The notes under the pieces: model-generated
Database searches by the model: none
What the model was told of the DNA's origin: nothing
What the model saw: only the letters and a program-made list of their open reading frames with translations
Shown: positions 43,215-54,717 of the stretch, piece by piece
Numbering within the stretch: position 1 is the stretch's first letter
Layout of the letters: each line of letters opens with the position of its first letter
Position numbers and translations under genes: made by a program
Source of the DNA: Laccaria trichodermophora
Taxonomy: Eukaryota > Basidiomycota > Agaricomycetes > Agaricales > Hydnangiaceae
Direction of reading: 5' to 3'
DNA: 64,000 nt
Assembly: GCA_018417955.1 (NCBI GenBank)
Contig: JACTVC010000005.1
Span: 1,798,001-1,862,000, forward strand

Positions 43215-43604
43215 CTAACTGACTTTGACTCGCCCTTCCGAGTCCTCCATACAACCTTCAGAGAGTGTTGACGATCTGGAGCCAGTCGTCATTGCATGGT
43301 CTCTGAAGATGGTTAGACGAGGTCAGAGGAGACTCGAGAGGAGTGGCAGTGAGTAGAGTAGCTTACTTGCATTGATAGCAACTTGAACTCTCCCCTTTCT
43401 TGAATATATGCGAACATGGTCATCCAGGAACAACGGGATCATCTCTTCCTGCCGCAGGAAGCCAATCGATGCTTGATATGCACTTAACAGCACATGCTGT
43501 GGGACTTGCATCACCCCACTCAGGGGAGGGAACAGCTGAGGGTACAATGCCATGAAAGGCATGAGCAATTTATTGAGAATCTCGGCTCTGGCAGGAAAAG
43601 ACAT
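43215..43604 (-). CDS. Small hypothetical protein
   Basis: An open frame from ATG 43604 reads MSFPARAEILNKLLMPFMAL, VPQHVLLSAYQASIGF and LFLDDHVRIYSRKGRVQVAINA. It probably splices near 43370 to a short exon ending MEDSEGRVKVS with a stop at 43215-43217. No domain was recognised. The region just upstream (PDLLNELRFSLEIMPGLRK in another frame) also looks coding, so this may be part of a larger broken gene. Confidence 0.35.
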
Positions 43605-44719
43605 ATTTCCTCAAGCCGGGCATAATCTCAAGTGAGAAACGCAGTTCGTTGAGGAGGTCGGGGCGGTCACGGTCTTGGGGTTATTAGTATTTATCAGTGG
43701 GTTTGCTCATCGGGAGGGAAAGAAGGTGAGGAGGAGAGGAGAAAGTGGTGGAGGGAACATGCTAAAAGTGATATAAAGCAAGCTGCGTGTAAAATCATTA
43801 GTAACCGACATGACGGAAAAGAAGACAATCTTACTCAAAGGTCTACCCAAAGTCTCCCTTTATCAGATTCTCCACCGTCGAATCAATCGACTGCTCTAAG
43901 TTCCATCCCTCCCTCAAAACATCTGCGCTAACGAATTCTTGAGGAAGCGAATCTACCGTGTCAAACTCTGCCTCCAAATAACCTCTGTTCCAACTGAATT
44001 AGTTGCAGATTTTATAAAAGGCGTTGAAACGAACACAATTGGCAGCTTTAAACACTGTCACTTATTCGACGACAGACTGGCCAGTCTGAGTATTGACTGC
44101 GAGAGACAGTGATGTCGGAAGGGTTGGGAAGACGAAATGAGAAAAAATAGGTCGCATATGGTATGCTGTTTTCGGTGACTGAGGGGTGCTGGGACTTGTC
44201 AATGCACTAAGTATCTCTGACGCGTATTATTGTGCGGAGTGCACGCGACTCGAGAAGGATCGTGATGGCTGCCCGAAAATTGTGAATCTGCCATGACTAC
44301 TACCCAAAAGAGTGTCAGCCGATGCTTCTGCATCCAGGGAGTTCACTACACACCTCAATGTCCAAGAAACTCTTGAGGGATGCACGCGGCTCTATGAATT
44401 CATGAAAACGCGGTGCTTAATCGAAGCACCGCCCATTGCCTAATAGATGCCTTCAACGCCCTGAGTGGACTTCATTCCTTTGGCACGAACCATATAGGTG
44501 ACAGATAGAGCCAACATGCAAGAAAGTCGAGTCCAACCACGAAGAGGGTAAACCGCTGAGGAATGAGAAAGACAAAGACGAGGATTGGAATAAGACTGGT
44601 GGAGAATTGCAGTCAAATCGGAGTGGGGTGAGATGGGTGGGAAAATGGGGTTGATGCGATCAGTAGGTATATAAAACCAGGACTCGTAATGCCATGCGAA
44701 GCAATGGCCCGCAGCCCGC
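43605..44719 (-). other. Possible gene remnant at 43845-44160
   Basis: A minus-strand exon-like stretch reads GYLEAEFDTVDSLPQEF, ADVLREGWNLEQSIDST, with a stop near 43848. It is preceded by an intron-like gap and HFVFPTLPTSLSLAVNTQTG. I do not recognise the family and found no start. Nothing else was seen to 44719. Confidence 0.3.
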
Positions 44720-44900
44720 AAGTCTATGGATAGCGTATCAGATTGCATGCAGTAGTGGTGAGTCAAACATGATGCATGGCAGATGGTCACCTCCTACTTG
44801 CTGAGGTGCTGGGGTTCATGGACAACTTATCAGATTACATATCGTGGCAATGGGTTGAACAAACCGTACTCGATATTGTTACCCACATTTAGCTTAGCTG
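44720..44900. repeat. Dispersed repeat, matches 38560-38745
   Basis: Shared words in order are GTATCAGATT(G/A)CATG, GGCAGATGG, GAGGTGC, GGTTCATG, CAATGGGTTGA. From 44901 to 45828 no gene or repeat was recognised. Confidence 0.6.
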
Positions 44901-45828
44901 GAATTTTTTATCCAAAGTTTATCGAATTACATATTTGAGCGACGTCAACTCTGCTCACGGTGTCCAAATCTATTTTGAATCTGTCAACAACATCCCAGTC
45001 ACATGGACTTAACGTGACAAAGATAGGACATCATCGTGTGAACTTCACGAAGAAAACACATTTTATCCAAACGGCGGTGTACAACGTCTGGTGCATTTGG
45101 TAGGCAAAACCACCAGTCGAGTCACAGCGTGACAAACCGTAACACTTTGGCTGGTGTCGCTCTGACTCTTGTGCTTCGTTCTCTTCTTCTAGTCATTGAC
45201 TACAGCTGTAAGCTACGACAGATTGTCATCGGGATATGAAGCCTTCTAAGGTCACGAAGGTATGAACAGAGGAAAGTTGCCTTTCTGCCCTCTGAAGCCG
45301 TTACTGTGCTGGATAGTTTGCATGGACTGTCAGTTGGAAGGTATGTTGTACCTTTAATCTCTCGAAAAAATGGATAACTAACAAATTCTCGCCCGAATCT
45401 CTGTGCCAACCTGCCCGCACATAAGCGTCAAGTCGAACAAAGCTGCAAGAGAGACACATCAACGGCATTTCCCCGCGGCGTGAGCGACCACCGGGATGCC
45501 TGTGTACGCTCCCCTCATATCCTGAAATACTGAGCTTTCGTTGTTTTCATGGCCGATCGTGAAGAGCAGCTGGCGTGCATCCATAGGTTGCCGTCCCTCT
45601 GGTCATCTTAAGCCACTTGCTTCAGACCGTACATGTCCCTTTTTTCTGCCAGATCATAACGTAGCTTACAATGTACTTACCATTCCATACAAAAAATACA
45701 TTTTATAACCTGTTTCATGCTTGTAAACCCTGTGTAAACCGTGTCGACATCGGTCCCTACTATGTGAAGTTGTTACATTTTGTCACGCTGTGACTCGACC
45801 GTAGGTTTGCCCTACCAAATGCACCAGA

Positions 45829-45899
45829 CGTTGTGGAGAGTGTTCTGCAGTGTGTTTTCACACTCCGACGGTCCGGCGGGCCGCTCACTCTCCACAACG
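45829..45899. repeat. Short inverted-repeat element (copy B)
   Basis: The ends CGTTGTGGAGAGTG and CACTCTCCACAACG are perfect 14-bp inverted repeats. The interior GACGGTCCGGCGGG is the reverse of the core in copy A at 7145-7207, and the flank GGGCACGAGACTAGGCTGC also matches copy A's flank. Confidence 0.7.
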
Positions 45900-46275
45900 G
45901 ATGGGCACGAGACTAGGCTGCAGCAGTCTCACCGTTCACGCTCCTTCCTTTGAATTTTGCTATCATAACGACTCGCCGACAACTCGAGACAACTTTCAAC
46001 AGAAGTTAGAACTTTCAACTATGTACGACTCTACAAGAGAATAACTCGCTGATGCACATAAAGTGGATTAACGGTTCACGCGTCCACGTGTCGAGGCTGG
46101 ATCTTTGGGGCGCTCCGAGGACCGAGTTGCTGAATACACGCTGGTCAGTGGGAGCGCCGCCACGAGTCTCCAGCGGCCTTATCAGACGCCAGGGACATGA
46201 TCTATGATAACATTGCTTTCCTCTTTTCAATTTGAAATCCTCCTTGCCTTGGCATTCTATCTCTCCATGAGGGTG

Positions 46276-47794
46276 ATGCGTCTGGCTGCGCTTGGCTACA
46301 CTTTTATCAGCATTTGCTTGTAACCTTTTAAGGTCGCCGCCGCCGTCGTCAATGGGACAATTGATGACAAGTTCGGTGACTCGGTGACACACCGCCTAGT
46401 CAATTATTATCCCAACAACCACTGGTTCAATGAAACATGCGGCTGTGATGCTGATGTTCCCGACAAGTCACAGGCGTTTGACAATACGTATACTGTTGGG
46501 ACATATATCGGTACGGAGCCGATAGGAATCAGCATGCAGTTTTCAGGTAGGCGTTATAGAATCTGTTTGTTTTTCGATATCCTGATCGACGTTCAACAGG
46601 AGCCGCGATTTATGTGTTTTTCATCCTCACAGCCGTCACATTTCCCACAACTCTCAACAGCGCCAACTTTACACTCGATAACAACGATCCAGTACTTTTC
46701 AGCAGCCAAGTCACTGGAATACAATACAATGTGACAGTTTTTTCTAAAACTAACCTCACGAATACTCTCCATACACTAAACATTGTAAACTCGGGTCCCC
46801 TGGCCCCCACATACGTCATCTTCGACTACGCAATCTACACGTAAGCCAGATTCACAGATAAAATCCTGCTTTTTTGATTTTTACATTTTTTACCAGCTAT
46901 GACGATGGTGTTTCAACCACCTCTTCGTCGCTATCATCGCTGTCCGCGGTAAAAACTACGTCTCAGGCGCCGTCGACCACCGTTACGGGTGCACCAGCTC
47001 GGAGAACTCCAGTAGGTGCTATCGCTGGCGGCATAGCGGGCGGAATTACGCTGTTTGCCCTTGTCATCTCCCTTCTGTTCTGCTGGCATCGTCGTGGAGG
47101 TCATGATGCTCTTCAGAATGTTAGGGGAAAAGGGGGTCCCGAGTCTCCAATAACGCAATTCAACAATGGGGCAGGCAGTTTAGCGGCGTCAACCTTTGGG
47201 ATGCCATATACGCAACCCCTTTCAGTCCGCTCAGAGACCCCCATGCCCGAGGAGTCTTCCGGTACTGATCATAGGGCAAACATCCACAACAACTACCGAA
47301 CTCTCCTTTCAGGAGAGGTCGTTCTTTCCCCCCCAGGCTCCCAGCAGCTGCCCTCTTCAGAAAAAGCTTTGCCATCAACTTCCAAGTCAAGTGTATTCGG
47401 TACTAGTAGCAACAACCGTAGTGCCCCTCCTCTGCTACCATCTCCTTTGAATGTCCCAGGAACACGGGAGGAGGTCCGTCGTGCACGACAAGAAGACCTC
47501 GATAATCGGCTAAGAGTGGTACAGCATAACATAGTACAGTTGGAGGAGTCGAGCACAGGTCCTGGGAGACCGGTGTCATCGAGACGGCAGACTTCGGGAG
47601 AGGCTGAGATCATTGGAGAGGAGATGCAAATGTCGATGCCTGACATGCAAGAGGAAATTCGGTCCCTGAAGGAGCAAATACGCGTCTTGAGGGAGCAGCA
47701 GCAGTCGGCGTGGGCCCAGGGATTGTCGGACGATCGTCCGCCTGGATATACACCTATGGAGGGGATGCAGATTTCAAGGGAGGCATCGTCGTAA
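46276..47794 (+). CDS. TMP copy 2: surface protein, stop in signal peptide
   Basis: Exons 46276-46546, 46600-46840 and 46897-47794 share splice sites and phases with the other copies. Ectodomain NGTIDDKFGDSVTH, block end VIFDYAIYT, Ser/Thr stalk, membrane segment GAIAGGIAGGITLFALVISLLF with CWHRR, tail with RREEVRRARQEDLDNR-type coiled coil and GLSDDRPPGYTPME. The ATG at 46276 leads into MRLAALGYTFISICL, then TAA at 46321-46323. Unless translation starts differently, no secreted protein forms. Everything downstream is intact, so loss is recent, or another leader exon is used. It is most similar to copy 6. Confidence 0.75.
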
Positions 47795-47947
47795 TATCTT
47801 TAGTGTGACGGCAGCTGAGTAGTTGGTGTCCCCTGTAGTCATTGAAATTTAAGAACATGACGAGCACAGATGATGACGCACAGAACAGGGTGCCTGACAA
47901 GAAGTGCCCGATACTACACAATTTAGCCGGAAGAGATTCTTGCAAGA

Positions 47948-48830
47948 TTAACGCGGACTTGAAGTACTCATAGTACTCAACTTCAGTACTTCTGGTTTTT
48001 CTTGGGGGGGGCAACTTTCACTATTGCTAGCGGAACCCCATGTCGAGACTGCTGTAGCTCCGACAATGCCAGCCCCTACTGGAGTCCTCGCAGTAGCTGG
48101 TGTACCCGCTGCATCACTGGTTGACGATTCCTGAGACTCAGACGTTGTGGATGGCGACAAAGAAACAGCATCCTCATGGCTAGGCGAAAAGAAAAATACT
48201 GTAAACCAGAAAGTAGGAGGAATTCAGTAGTCAGGCTTACGTGTAGATGGCGTAGTCGAAGTTGACGAATATGGTAATGGAACCCGTGGTAGTGATGTTT
48301 AGAGTGTGGAGTGTATTCGAGAGGTTAGTTTGAGAAAAAACCAACGCATGGTATTGGAATTCAGCGGCTGATAGATAAGGTATACTTGTGAAGAGTACTG
48401 AAGCCTTGCCATCAACTGTGAAGTAGGCGCTGGTGAGAGTTGAATTTACAAGGATGAAAAACACATAGATCGCAGTTCCTATAGACGTCGAGCAGGATGT
48501 CAAGACAGATAGATATATCTCCCAAACCCATCATTAAACTGCATACCAATTCCCATAGATCCCATAGTGGTGGGGTGGTACGTCCCCGCAGTATATGTCC
48601 TATCGAACGCCTAGGATACAGAGGGATCAATGGTGCACTTATCACTTCCACACGTTTGGTCGTCCCATACGTTCTCCGCCGGGAAATGAACAGATCGAAG
48701 GCCCGTCACAGCGTCACCGAACTCGTCGTCGATCGTCCGAATGACGATGGTAGTGTCAACCCATGGGGGGCAACAAGTGGAGGGACATGATGAACGCGTA
48801 GCCAATTACACTTAGGTCGATAATCTTCAC
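47948..48830 (-). pseudogene. TMP copy 3: decayed, membrane segment lost
   Basis: Three exons are recognisable (about 48532-48830, 48241-48478, 47948-48179). Compared with copy 7, the start ATG is GTG (48828-48830), an extra C in a C run shifts the signal peptide, and the first donor reads AT instead of GT. Exon 3 ends at TAA 47948-47950, before the membrane segment and coiled coil, after a C7-8 run. The ectodomain second block (TSAYFTVDGKASVLFTS, VNFDYAIYT) is still open. About 60 bp of upstream sequence also matches copy 7. Confidence 0.8.
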
Positions 48831-49261
48831 GATGGTAAGGCGAGAAGGGGACTGGCAAAAGACTAAAAAGTCCATCACCAATTTCAAAATCGGGGTGATT
48901 CCGATTACATTGTTGATATCGAAGTAGAGCAGCGCACCGTATCCATCCAAGACGGGCTGAACGGGAGCTTTAGACGGGTGTTCCACCCATCGCCGTTTTA
49001 ACTTGGGATAAGATTCTGACGGGGCAGATAGTTTCCGTCTATAAAGTACAGCTAGATGCTTCAGGGAATCTCGGGCACATTTACAGGGAGTTTTCGCCGC
49101 CTCTGAGGCTATTTCTGGCATGGAAGAGAGGGTGAAGCTGAACGCTTTTCATCACGTGTCCCATAATACAACCCAGATCGCTCACCAGGTTTCCTAGCTC
49201 GCTTCTTGTTACCTTCGTGCTATTGTCCAATATCACTTGCGGAAATGGTTTTACTGCTTCT

Positions 49262-51292
49262 ACTTTCCTGTGATCCCCGTTCGAAAGATTAGTTCGCAAA
49301 AACACCAAAAAGTCATATTGGAGGAACAGACTAGGTAGACGGAAGGGCCCAGACAACCGACATCGACTGAGAAGTTGGCAAGAGGTCTGTCATAATATTA
49401 TCGCACTGGTAGATTGCGGCTCCTAACAAATGTCACACCATCAGAATCCAAAAGACCCTCGACATATATAGGCTGTGGAAAAAGACCGACCGCTAAGATG
49501 AAGAGGATTCTGGAACATCAGAGGATCTTGAGGTAAGTCCATCACTGTAAGGCTCACACCGAGGCAGTTCTGGTCGCGGTTTCAATGGCGTGAGAGGGGA
49601 ATAGAGTAGAGACGGGAGTTTTCTCTTGGTGTTCACCAAGAAGACAACGATGAATTGAGACAAACTTGTAGCAAACATCATGCGACCATGATGCTGCGAA
49701 CTGCTGTTGTCCAGCCTCTTTTCCATGCCCAACTTCGAACCATGATTCGTCATGGATGGTGATAATCTGAGAGCTTCTGAAAGTCGGAATGTTATGCTAG
49801 TAGCGATCAAAGAGGCAATGACCTAACGCACCGTAAATGGCGGAATATCACGCCAGCAACTCAACCCCTGCCTGACCTCTCATTCCTAAGCACAAATAGA
49901 TATGCAGTCTGCGCATGGGGTACATGGAGTTCTGAGAAGAGAAGATTCAACGGATAATTATCATGCCGAGAAATATGAGTGGACCGACGGAGAACCTAGA
50001 GGTGCCGCTGAACCACTGAGCTTTGCTTCGTTCAGGCAAAAGCTGTTGCTCAAGGAGTGGGAGACCCCAGAGGGACCAACCGGCGCTTATAATTCATTTC
50101 GTTACTTGAAAAAGAGCGTTTTAGCGCTGAGTTGTGTGCTTGAGATGAAGCAAAAACCAACTCACCTTCTTCAAGCCTTGATATTGCACTGTCGTTGGTA
50201 TGCTTCTCCCTCTCTGACAAAGACGGCGTACCCGGAGAGAAACATTCCGCAGTTTCTATGTAAAGAGGAAAGAAGTGTACCACCCTTAACTGATTGTCGA
50301 GGTCGTCTTCTTGTTGCCCCTGACGGCAGTTACCCACGGTCTCTGAAATGCTTCTTCGTCACGTTCCCCAAACGTTCCCTGTCTGTGCTCGCTCTAACAT
50401 ACACCTTGTACTATGTTTGTTCAGGATATTGAAACTCGTCGGGATATTGAAAATCCGGATTATCTTTGCATCCACTTACTCTGAGGTTCTCAAAGTTTGA
50501 AGACTAGTGTATTTGTGTATTGTCGGTGTACCTCTAAATTTTTAGAGACGTATTCAAAGAATTGCATTCTTAAGACGTGGATTTGTGGTTTTCATTACAC
50601 CAGCCAAACAAAGATATTGGAATGTTCTCTCAGATCCCTCCAGATCGGCTACATTTTTTATTCTAAAACTTTCCGGTTACATTTAAATGATATGTAAAAG
50701 GTCAAATACAAATTTTTAGAGAGAGAGATGAAGTGCTGTTGGGCGGGAGGGCAAAATACAAAATTTTGCTCGCAAACGACTCTAAAAGCGTGACGTTTTC
50801 GTGACATACGCCCGCCAAACTGTCATCGTCTTTCCATTGTGACCTGGCGTGACAACAGTTTCAATATCCTGATATTTTTGAACCCTGAGTACCGGATCGC
50901 CTCCGACAGCGAACATAACACATCTATAGTAAAAAAAAGTAGATATTCGTATAGAAGACAAAAATGTACATCGAGTTGTCAAAAAATCGAAAGGATGGGA
51001 CAAAATGGTGAGCCAACAATCGTGCAACACTGAAAAAGTTTCAATATCCTGAACAAACATAGTAACAGTAAAAACTCTGCCAATGCTTCTATCTGCGCGG
51101 GGCCCGCACGCCCATCTGCGTTCTTTGGCTGTGTCTTCCTAAACAAATCGGTAGATGTTGTTCATCTGCTTGCATCTGCCATCACGATGCTGTTACCCTT
51201 TGCAGCCTGTTCAACCCTCCACGACCCCCGACGTCGTACCTTTTAAGAATTGCTATTTTTGCAAAATCAGAAGAGAATGCATGCCGTGTGAT
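49262..51292. repeat. Large inverted arm A with TMP debris
   Basis: The reverse complement matches 54718-56048 (arm B) throughout except for a 652-bp insertion at 50411-51062. Inside, on the minus strand, are a TMP tail scrap (QEDDLDNQLRVV, about 50300) and a TMP exon 2 scrap (LQYDFLVFLRTNLSNG, about 49290). No full gene is present. Confidence 0.8.
50411..51062. mobile_element. Tc1/mariner-like MITE with TA target site
   Basis: The ends are perfect inverted 20-mers or longer, starting CTATGTTTGTTCAGGATATT. The element is flanked by TA on both sides (50409-50410 and 51063-51064). Arm B has the empty site, CACCTTG-TA-ACATAAAAACTC on the equivalent strand, proving a clean TA duplication. No transposase is present. 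Confidence 0.85.
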
Positions 51293-51414
51293 CAACATGG
51301 CAGTTACAGTGGTAGCCTCCACGACTTGAAACTCTAGTTTGTTGAGCACTGCTTGAAAGCCTGATATTTAAAAGGAGGCGAAACAAACCCATTCCTCCCA
51401 TTCAAAGTTTTGCC

Positions 51415-51992
51415 ATGTTTCTTACATTTGCTCTTGTCACCGCCATTGTTGGTTTCGTTTCTGCGGATCTCTTACAGGTTAGCCGCATCTTTTTCTTTTT
51501 CTTTTGACCCACGTTCAACTATGGCAGACTGGAAATTGCGGAGATCCCAGGAATGCTCTTCCTCTGCTCACGGCATACAATGCTGATCAGACAGACCATT
51601 TCTACACAACCTCTGTCACAGAGCACCAACACGCCATTGTCAAACTTGGGTTCACCGACCAAGTTGGAACATCTGGATACATCTTCCCCTCCCAGGAGCC
51701 CCACACCGTCCCCCTGTACAGAATGTATTCTCCCTCGATTTCAGACCACCTCTATACCACCATTCAGACGGAGCGCGCGTTCGCCATCCAGAACGGAGGG
51801 TATACCGACCAAGATATTGCTGGATATGTTTATGCTGACGCTGCTTGCGGCGCCGTCCCTGTTTATCGCCTCTGGAGCGCAAACATCACGGACCACTACT
51901 ATACCGTGTCTGACACCGAGATGGATAATGCCGTAAATACCTTGACATATAAGCGAGAGGGATCCAGTGCATTTTACATGCTCCCCTTCTAA
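51415..51992 (+). CDS. Secreted DUF5648-type repeat protein
   Basis: Exons 51415-51477 and 51528-51992 give 175 residues. A clean signal peptide (MFLTFALVTAIVGFVSA) is followed by three repeats with the pattern PLYR(M/L)..S..(S/I)DH.YTT...E....I..GYTDQ.(I/S)..Y, which matches the DUF5648 family, common in fungal secretomes and bacterial envelope proteins. Function is unknown; the repeats probably form a compact beta-rich extracellular domain. It lies in the 3.4-kb spacer between the two inverted arms and has no neighbour of related function. It is probably expressed as a small extracellular protein. Confidence 0.8.
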
Positions 51993-52416
51993 AAAAATGG
52001 GCGTCCATAGAATTCGAAGAGCTCTTTCCTAGGTTTACATGTCAGATATGTACCGCGCATTTTATAACCACCTCTGAATGTCATATATGTATGGTATGAA
52101 TGGTCTCAAGATGACACGACACGTTTCTTTTGGTCCTCCGAGCGGAGCGACGGAAGTTATGGGTCTTTGAGTAAGTCGATACAGTATTCCCATTCAAGAC
52201 GTCCTTGTACTATTACACGATGCGCACTGCTGTGCATGATTTGGGCACACAAGTCTTCAAACCTAGAGGGTGATTAGTTGATTCATAATACAGTAGGTCG
52301 GTCGGATCACATCTGAGCAAACTAAATTTCAGATGGGATCCTTAGAAGGTCGACGACTGGAAAACCTTTCTCAATTTCATGAATATTTGTTCAGAAGATC
52401 TCATCAAAAACATCAG

Positions 52417-53881
52417 CTATGAGGACGCACGCCCCTCCGTTATTTCCCTCGAACCACGTATCCTCGTGTCCATGGGCGTGTACCCCGGCGGAGGGTTGTC
52501 TGACAATCCCAGGGCCCACGTCGACCTCTGTTGTTCCCTCAAGAGCTCGATTTGCTCCCTCATCAACTGAATCTCCATTCTCACATCGGATGCCGACAAG
52601 TCCGCTCCTTCCACCGGGGTGACTCCCAACGTTCGCTGTTCCCCCAATGCTGTAACCTGCACCATCTCCTGCTGCACCATCCTCAATCGATTGTGAAGCT
52701 CTTCTTGTCGTTCTTGCCGGACCTCATCTCGTGTCAACTCCCGTGTATTCTGATGAGAGAGCTGATGATTCTGCTGGCCAACAGACACACTGCGTAATTT
52801 ATTCTGCGGCACGCCTCCTTGACTCGGAGCAGAGTTATAAGCTGTCTGGTGGGGTATGAGTCTCGATGCTTTCGAGTGGACTGGAGGTTGGGTATATGCT
52901 AGTCCGTCCATTGAAGGATTTTCTCCCATGTCGAACTCCGTAATCGGAGGCGTGGTCCTCTGGGCATCGCGACCTCTACAGCGACGCCAGCACAACAGAA
53001 GGAAAATGACAACGACAGATATCACAATACCACCTGTTATACCGCCGACTATAGCTCCTACTGGAGTCCTCGCACGAGTTACTGTCGCAGTCTGGCCCGT
53101 TGTAGTTTGTTGCACTACATTGCTTGTTGATGACTTCTGAGATTTAGATGTTATTGTCGATGATGATGCCAAAACAGTGTCGTCATCACGGCTAGACGAA
53201 AAGAAAAAAAAACAGGTGAGGGTAAAACAGTATTGAAACTAGGATACTCACGTGTATATTGCATAGTCAAAGTTAACATACACAGTCTCGCTACCCGTAG
53301 TCGTAATGTTGAGGACGTGTAGATTATTTTGAAGGTTAGTTTGAGAAAAAACTAATACTTGGTATTGAAAACTGTCGGTTGACAGATCACGTTCATGTAT
53401 GAATAACACAGGTTTTTCGGCGTCGACTGTGAAGTTGGCGCTGGTCGTAATTGACTGAGAAGCAGTCGGTCCCTGAAAGTTTGCGAGGGTGAAATACACA
53501 TAAATCGCAGTTCCTGTCAAATAACCACCAGGATCCAACATGGTAAGTCAAGGCAGTGCGGCAGGGTTAATTAAGAAAGGGCCTACCGGTAAACTGTATA
53601 CTGATTCCCATTGATCCTGTGCTAGTAGCAGGATCATACGTTGCCGCAGAATATGTCCTGTCGTAAACTTTGGTGACATCGAGCTGGATATCACACCCAG
53701 CGCAGTTTTGATTGGCCCACGAAGTTGTGTTAGGCCAATATATGGGTACGAAGCCTGTCGACGAGTCCCCATACTGGTCATCAATTGTGTGGTTGACAGG
53801 ATTGGGGGCGACGCATGGACTCCAGAGGCATATCGCTAGGCCAAGAGCATACAAAAGTGTCCTGGAACTAGTCGGCTTCAT
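52417..53881 (-). CDS. TMP copy 4: single-pass surface protein
   Basis: Exons 53587-53881, 53252-53513 and 52417-53191 give 443 residues with the family's intron phases. Signal peptide to about residue 24, NHTIDDQYGDSSTG, GTAIYVYFTLANFQ, VNFDYAIYT, Ser/Thr stalk, membrane segment GAIVGGITGGIVISVVVIFLLL with CWRRC, tail coiled coil (RDEVRQERQEELHNRLRMV) and GLSDNPPPGYTPMD. It is fully open and the most divergent intact copy, on the opposite strand to its neighbours. It lies in the spacer between the inverted arms, consistent with an inversion. Confidence 0.85.
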
Positions 53882-54717
53882 TTACGAGAGGGAGAATGAA
53901 GACGAGACAAAGGGAAATATTTGCATGTCGTGGGCATATGAGCTTCCTGACCAGAAAATAATTCCTGATCAGAAACCCGGCCTCAGCGCATCGTTGATCT
54001 ATGTTATTAAAGCATCCGAAGTGCTACCTTCAGTGGCAGCTTTCCCGAGAGTGATGGTTCTGATGAGAGTTAACATTCGAGTGGTTCCAGGTGGCAAAGG
54101 AACTCGCACAGGCCTCAGGCTGCGTCACAGTGCAAATTATGATATCAAGATGGTCTCCACAGCTTTCATGCCATGTCGATAGGCGAGGAAGTCTCTGGTG
54201 CTCTAGGCGACGCCGGCGCAAGATTTAAAAAGAGGGAGGCGAGTGGATGCAGGGGAGAGTACAATCGTAAGATAGTCCGGATCAAGTCCGGATCCTCGTT
54301 CCACGTTCAACAGTTTGGAAGTAGTTGGAAGTACTGAGCTCAGAGCTCGTCAACATTGAACGTGTCTGTGCTGGATAAGGTCTTGCAGAGTGATGAGACT
54401 TTGAGCTTGAAGCTTGAGGATCTAGTGCTCCCCAGCGTCGAATCTGATCGATTGCAGAGAACAAGACCTAACCTTGCCAGACGCACATATTATCACCAAA
54501 ATAACACACCACAGGGACCGCGCTGGAAGAAATCCATCTATCTATCTATCTATCTTCTGAATCGAGCTCTGCAGTGCTCTTTATATGAACACCCCTGGAA
54601 CTTGAATTGTCCTTGACTACACCAAACCGGCACATATTTTTATGATTCGTCCTCCCCCAAAGGATCAACTTTCTTTATAAGTGAGACAAAGGGGGAGCTG
54701 CGACAGTTTTACGGAGA
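53882..54717. other. Spacer upstream of TMP copy 4
   Basis: No gene was recognised. A TCTA microsatellite of about five units lies at 54535-54555, and AGTCCGGATC is duplicated near 54275-54290. The plus ORF at 53712-54182 is a shadow running out of copy 4. Confidence 0.45.

Noticed and set aside
53712..54182. 156-codon plus-strand ORF
   Set aside because: Its first third is antisense to the ectodomain of TMP copy 4, and the rest has no domain or splice context.
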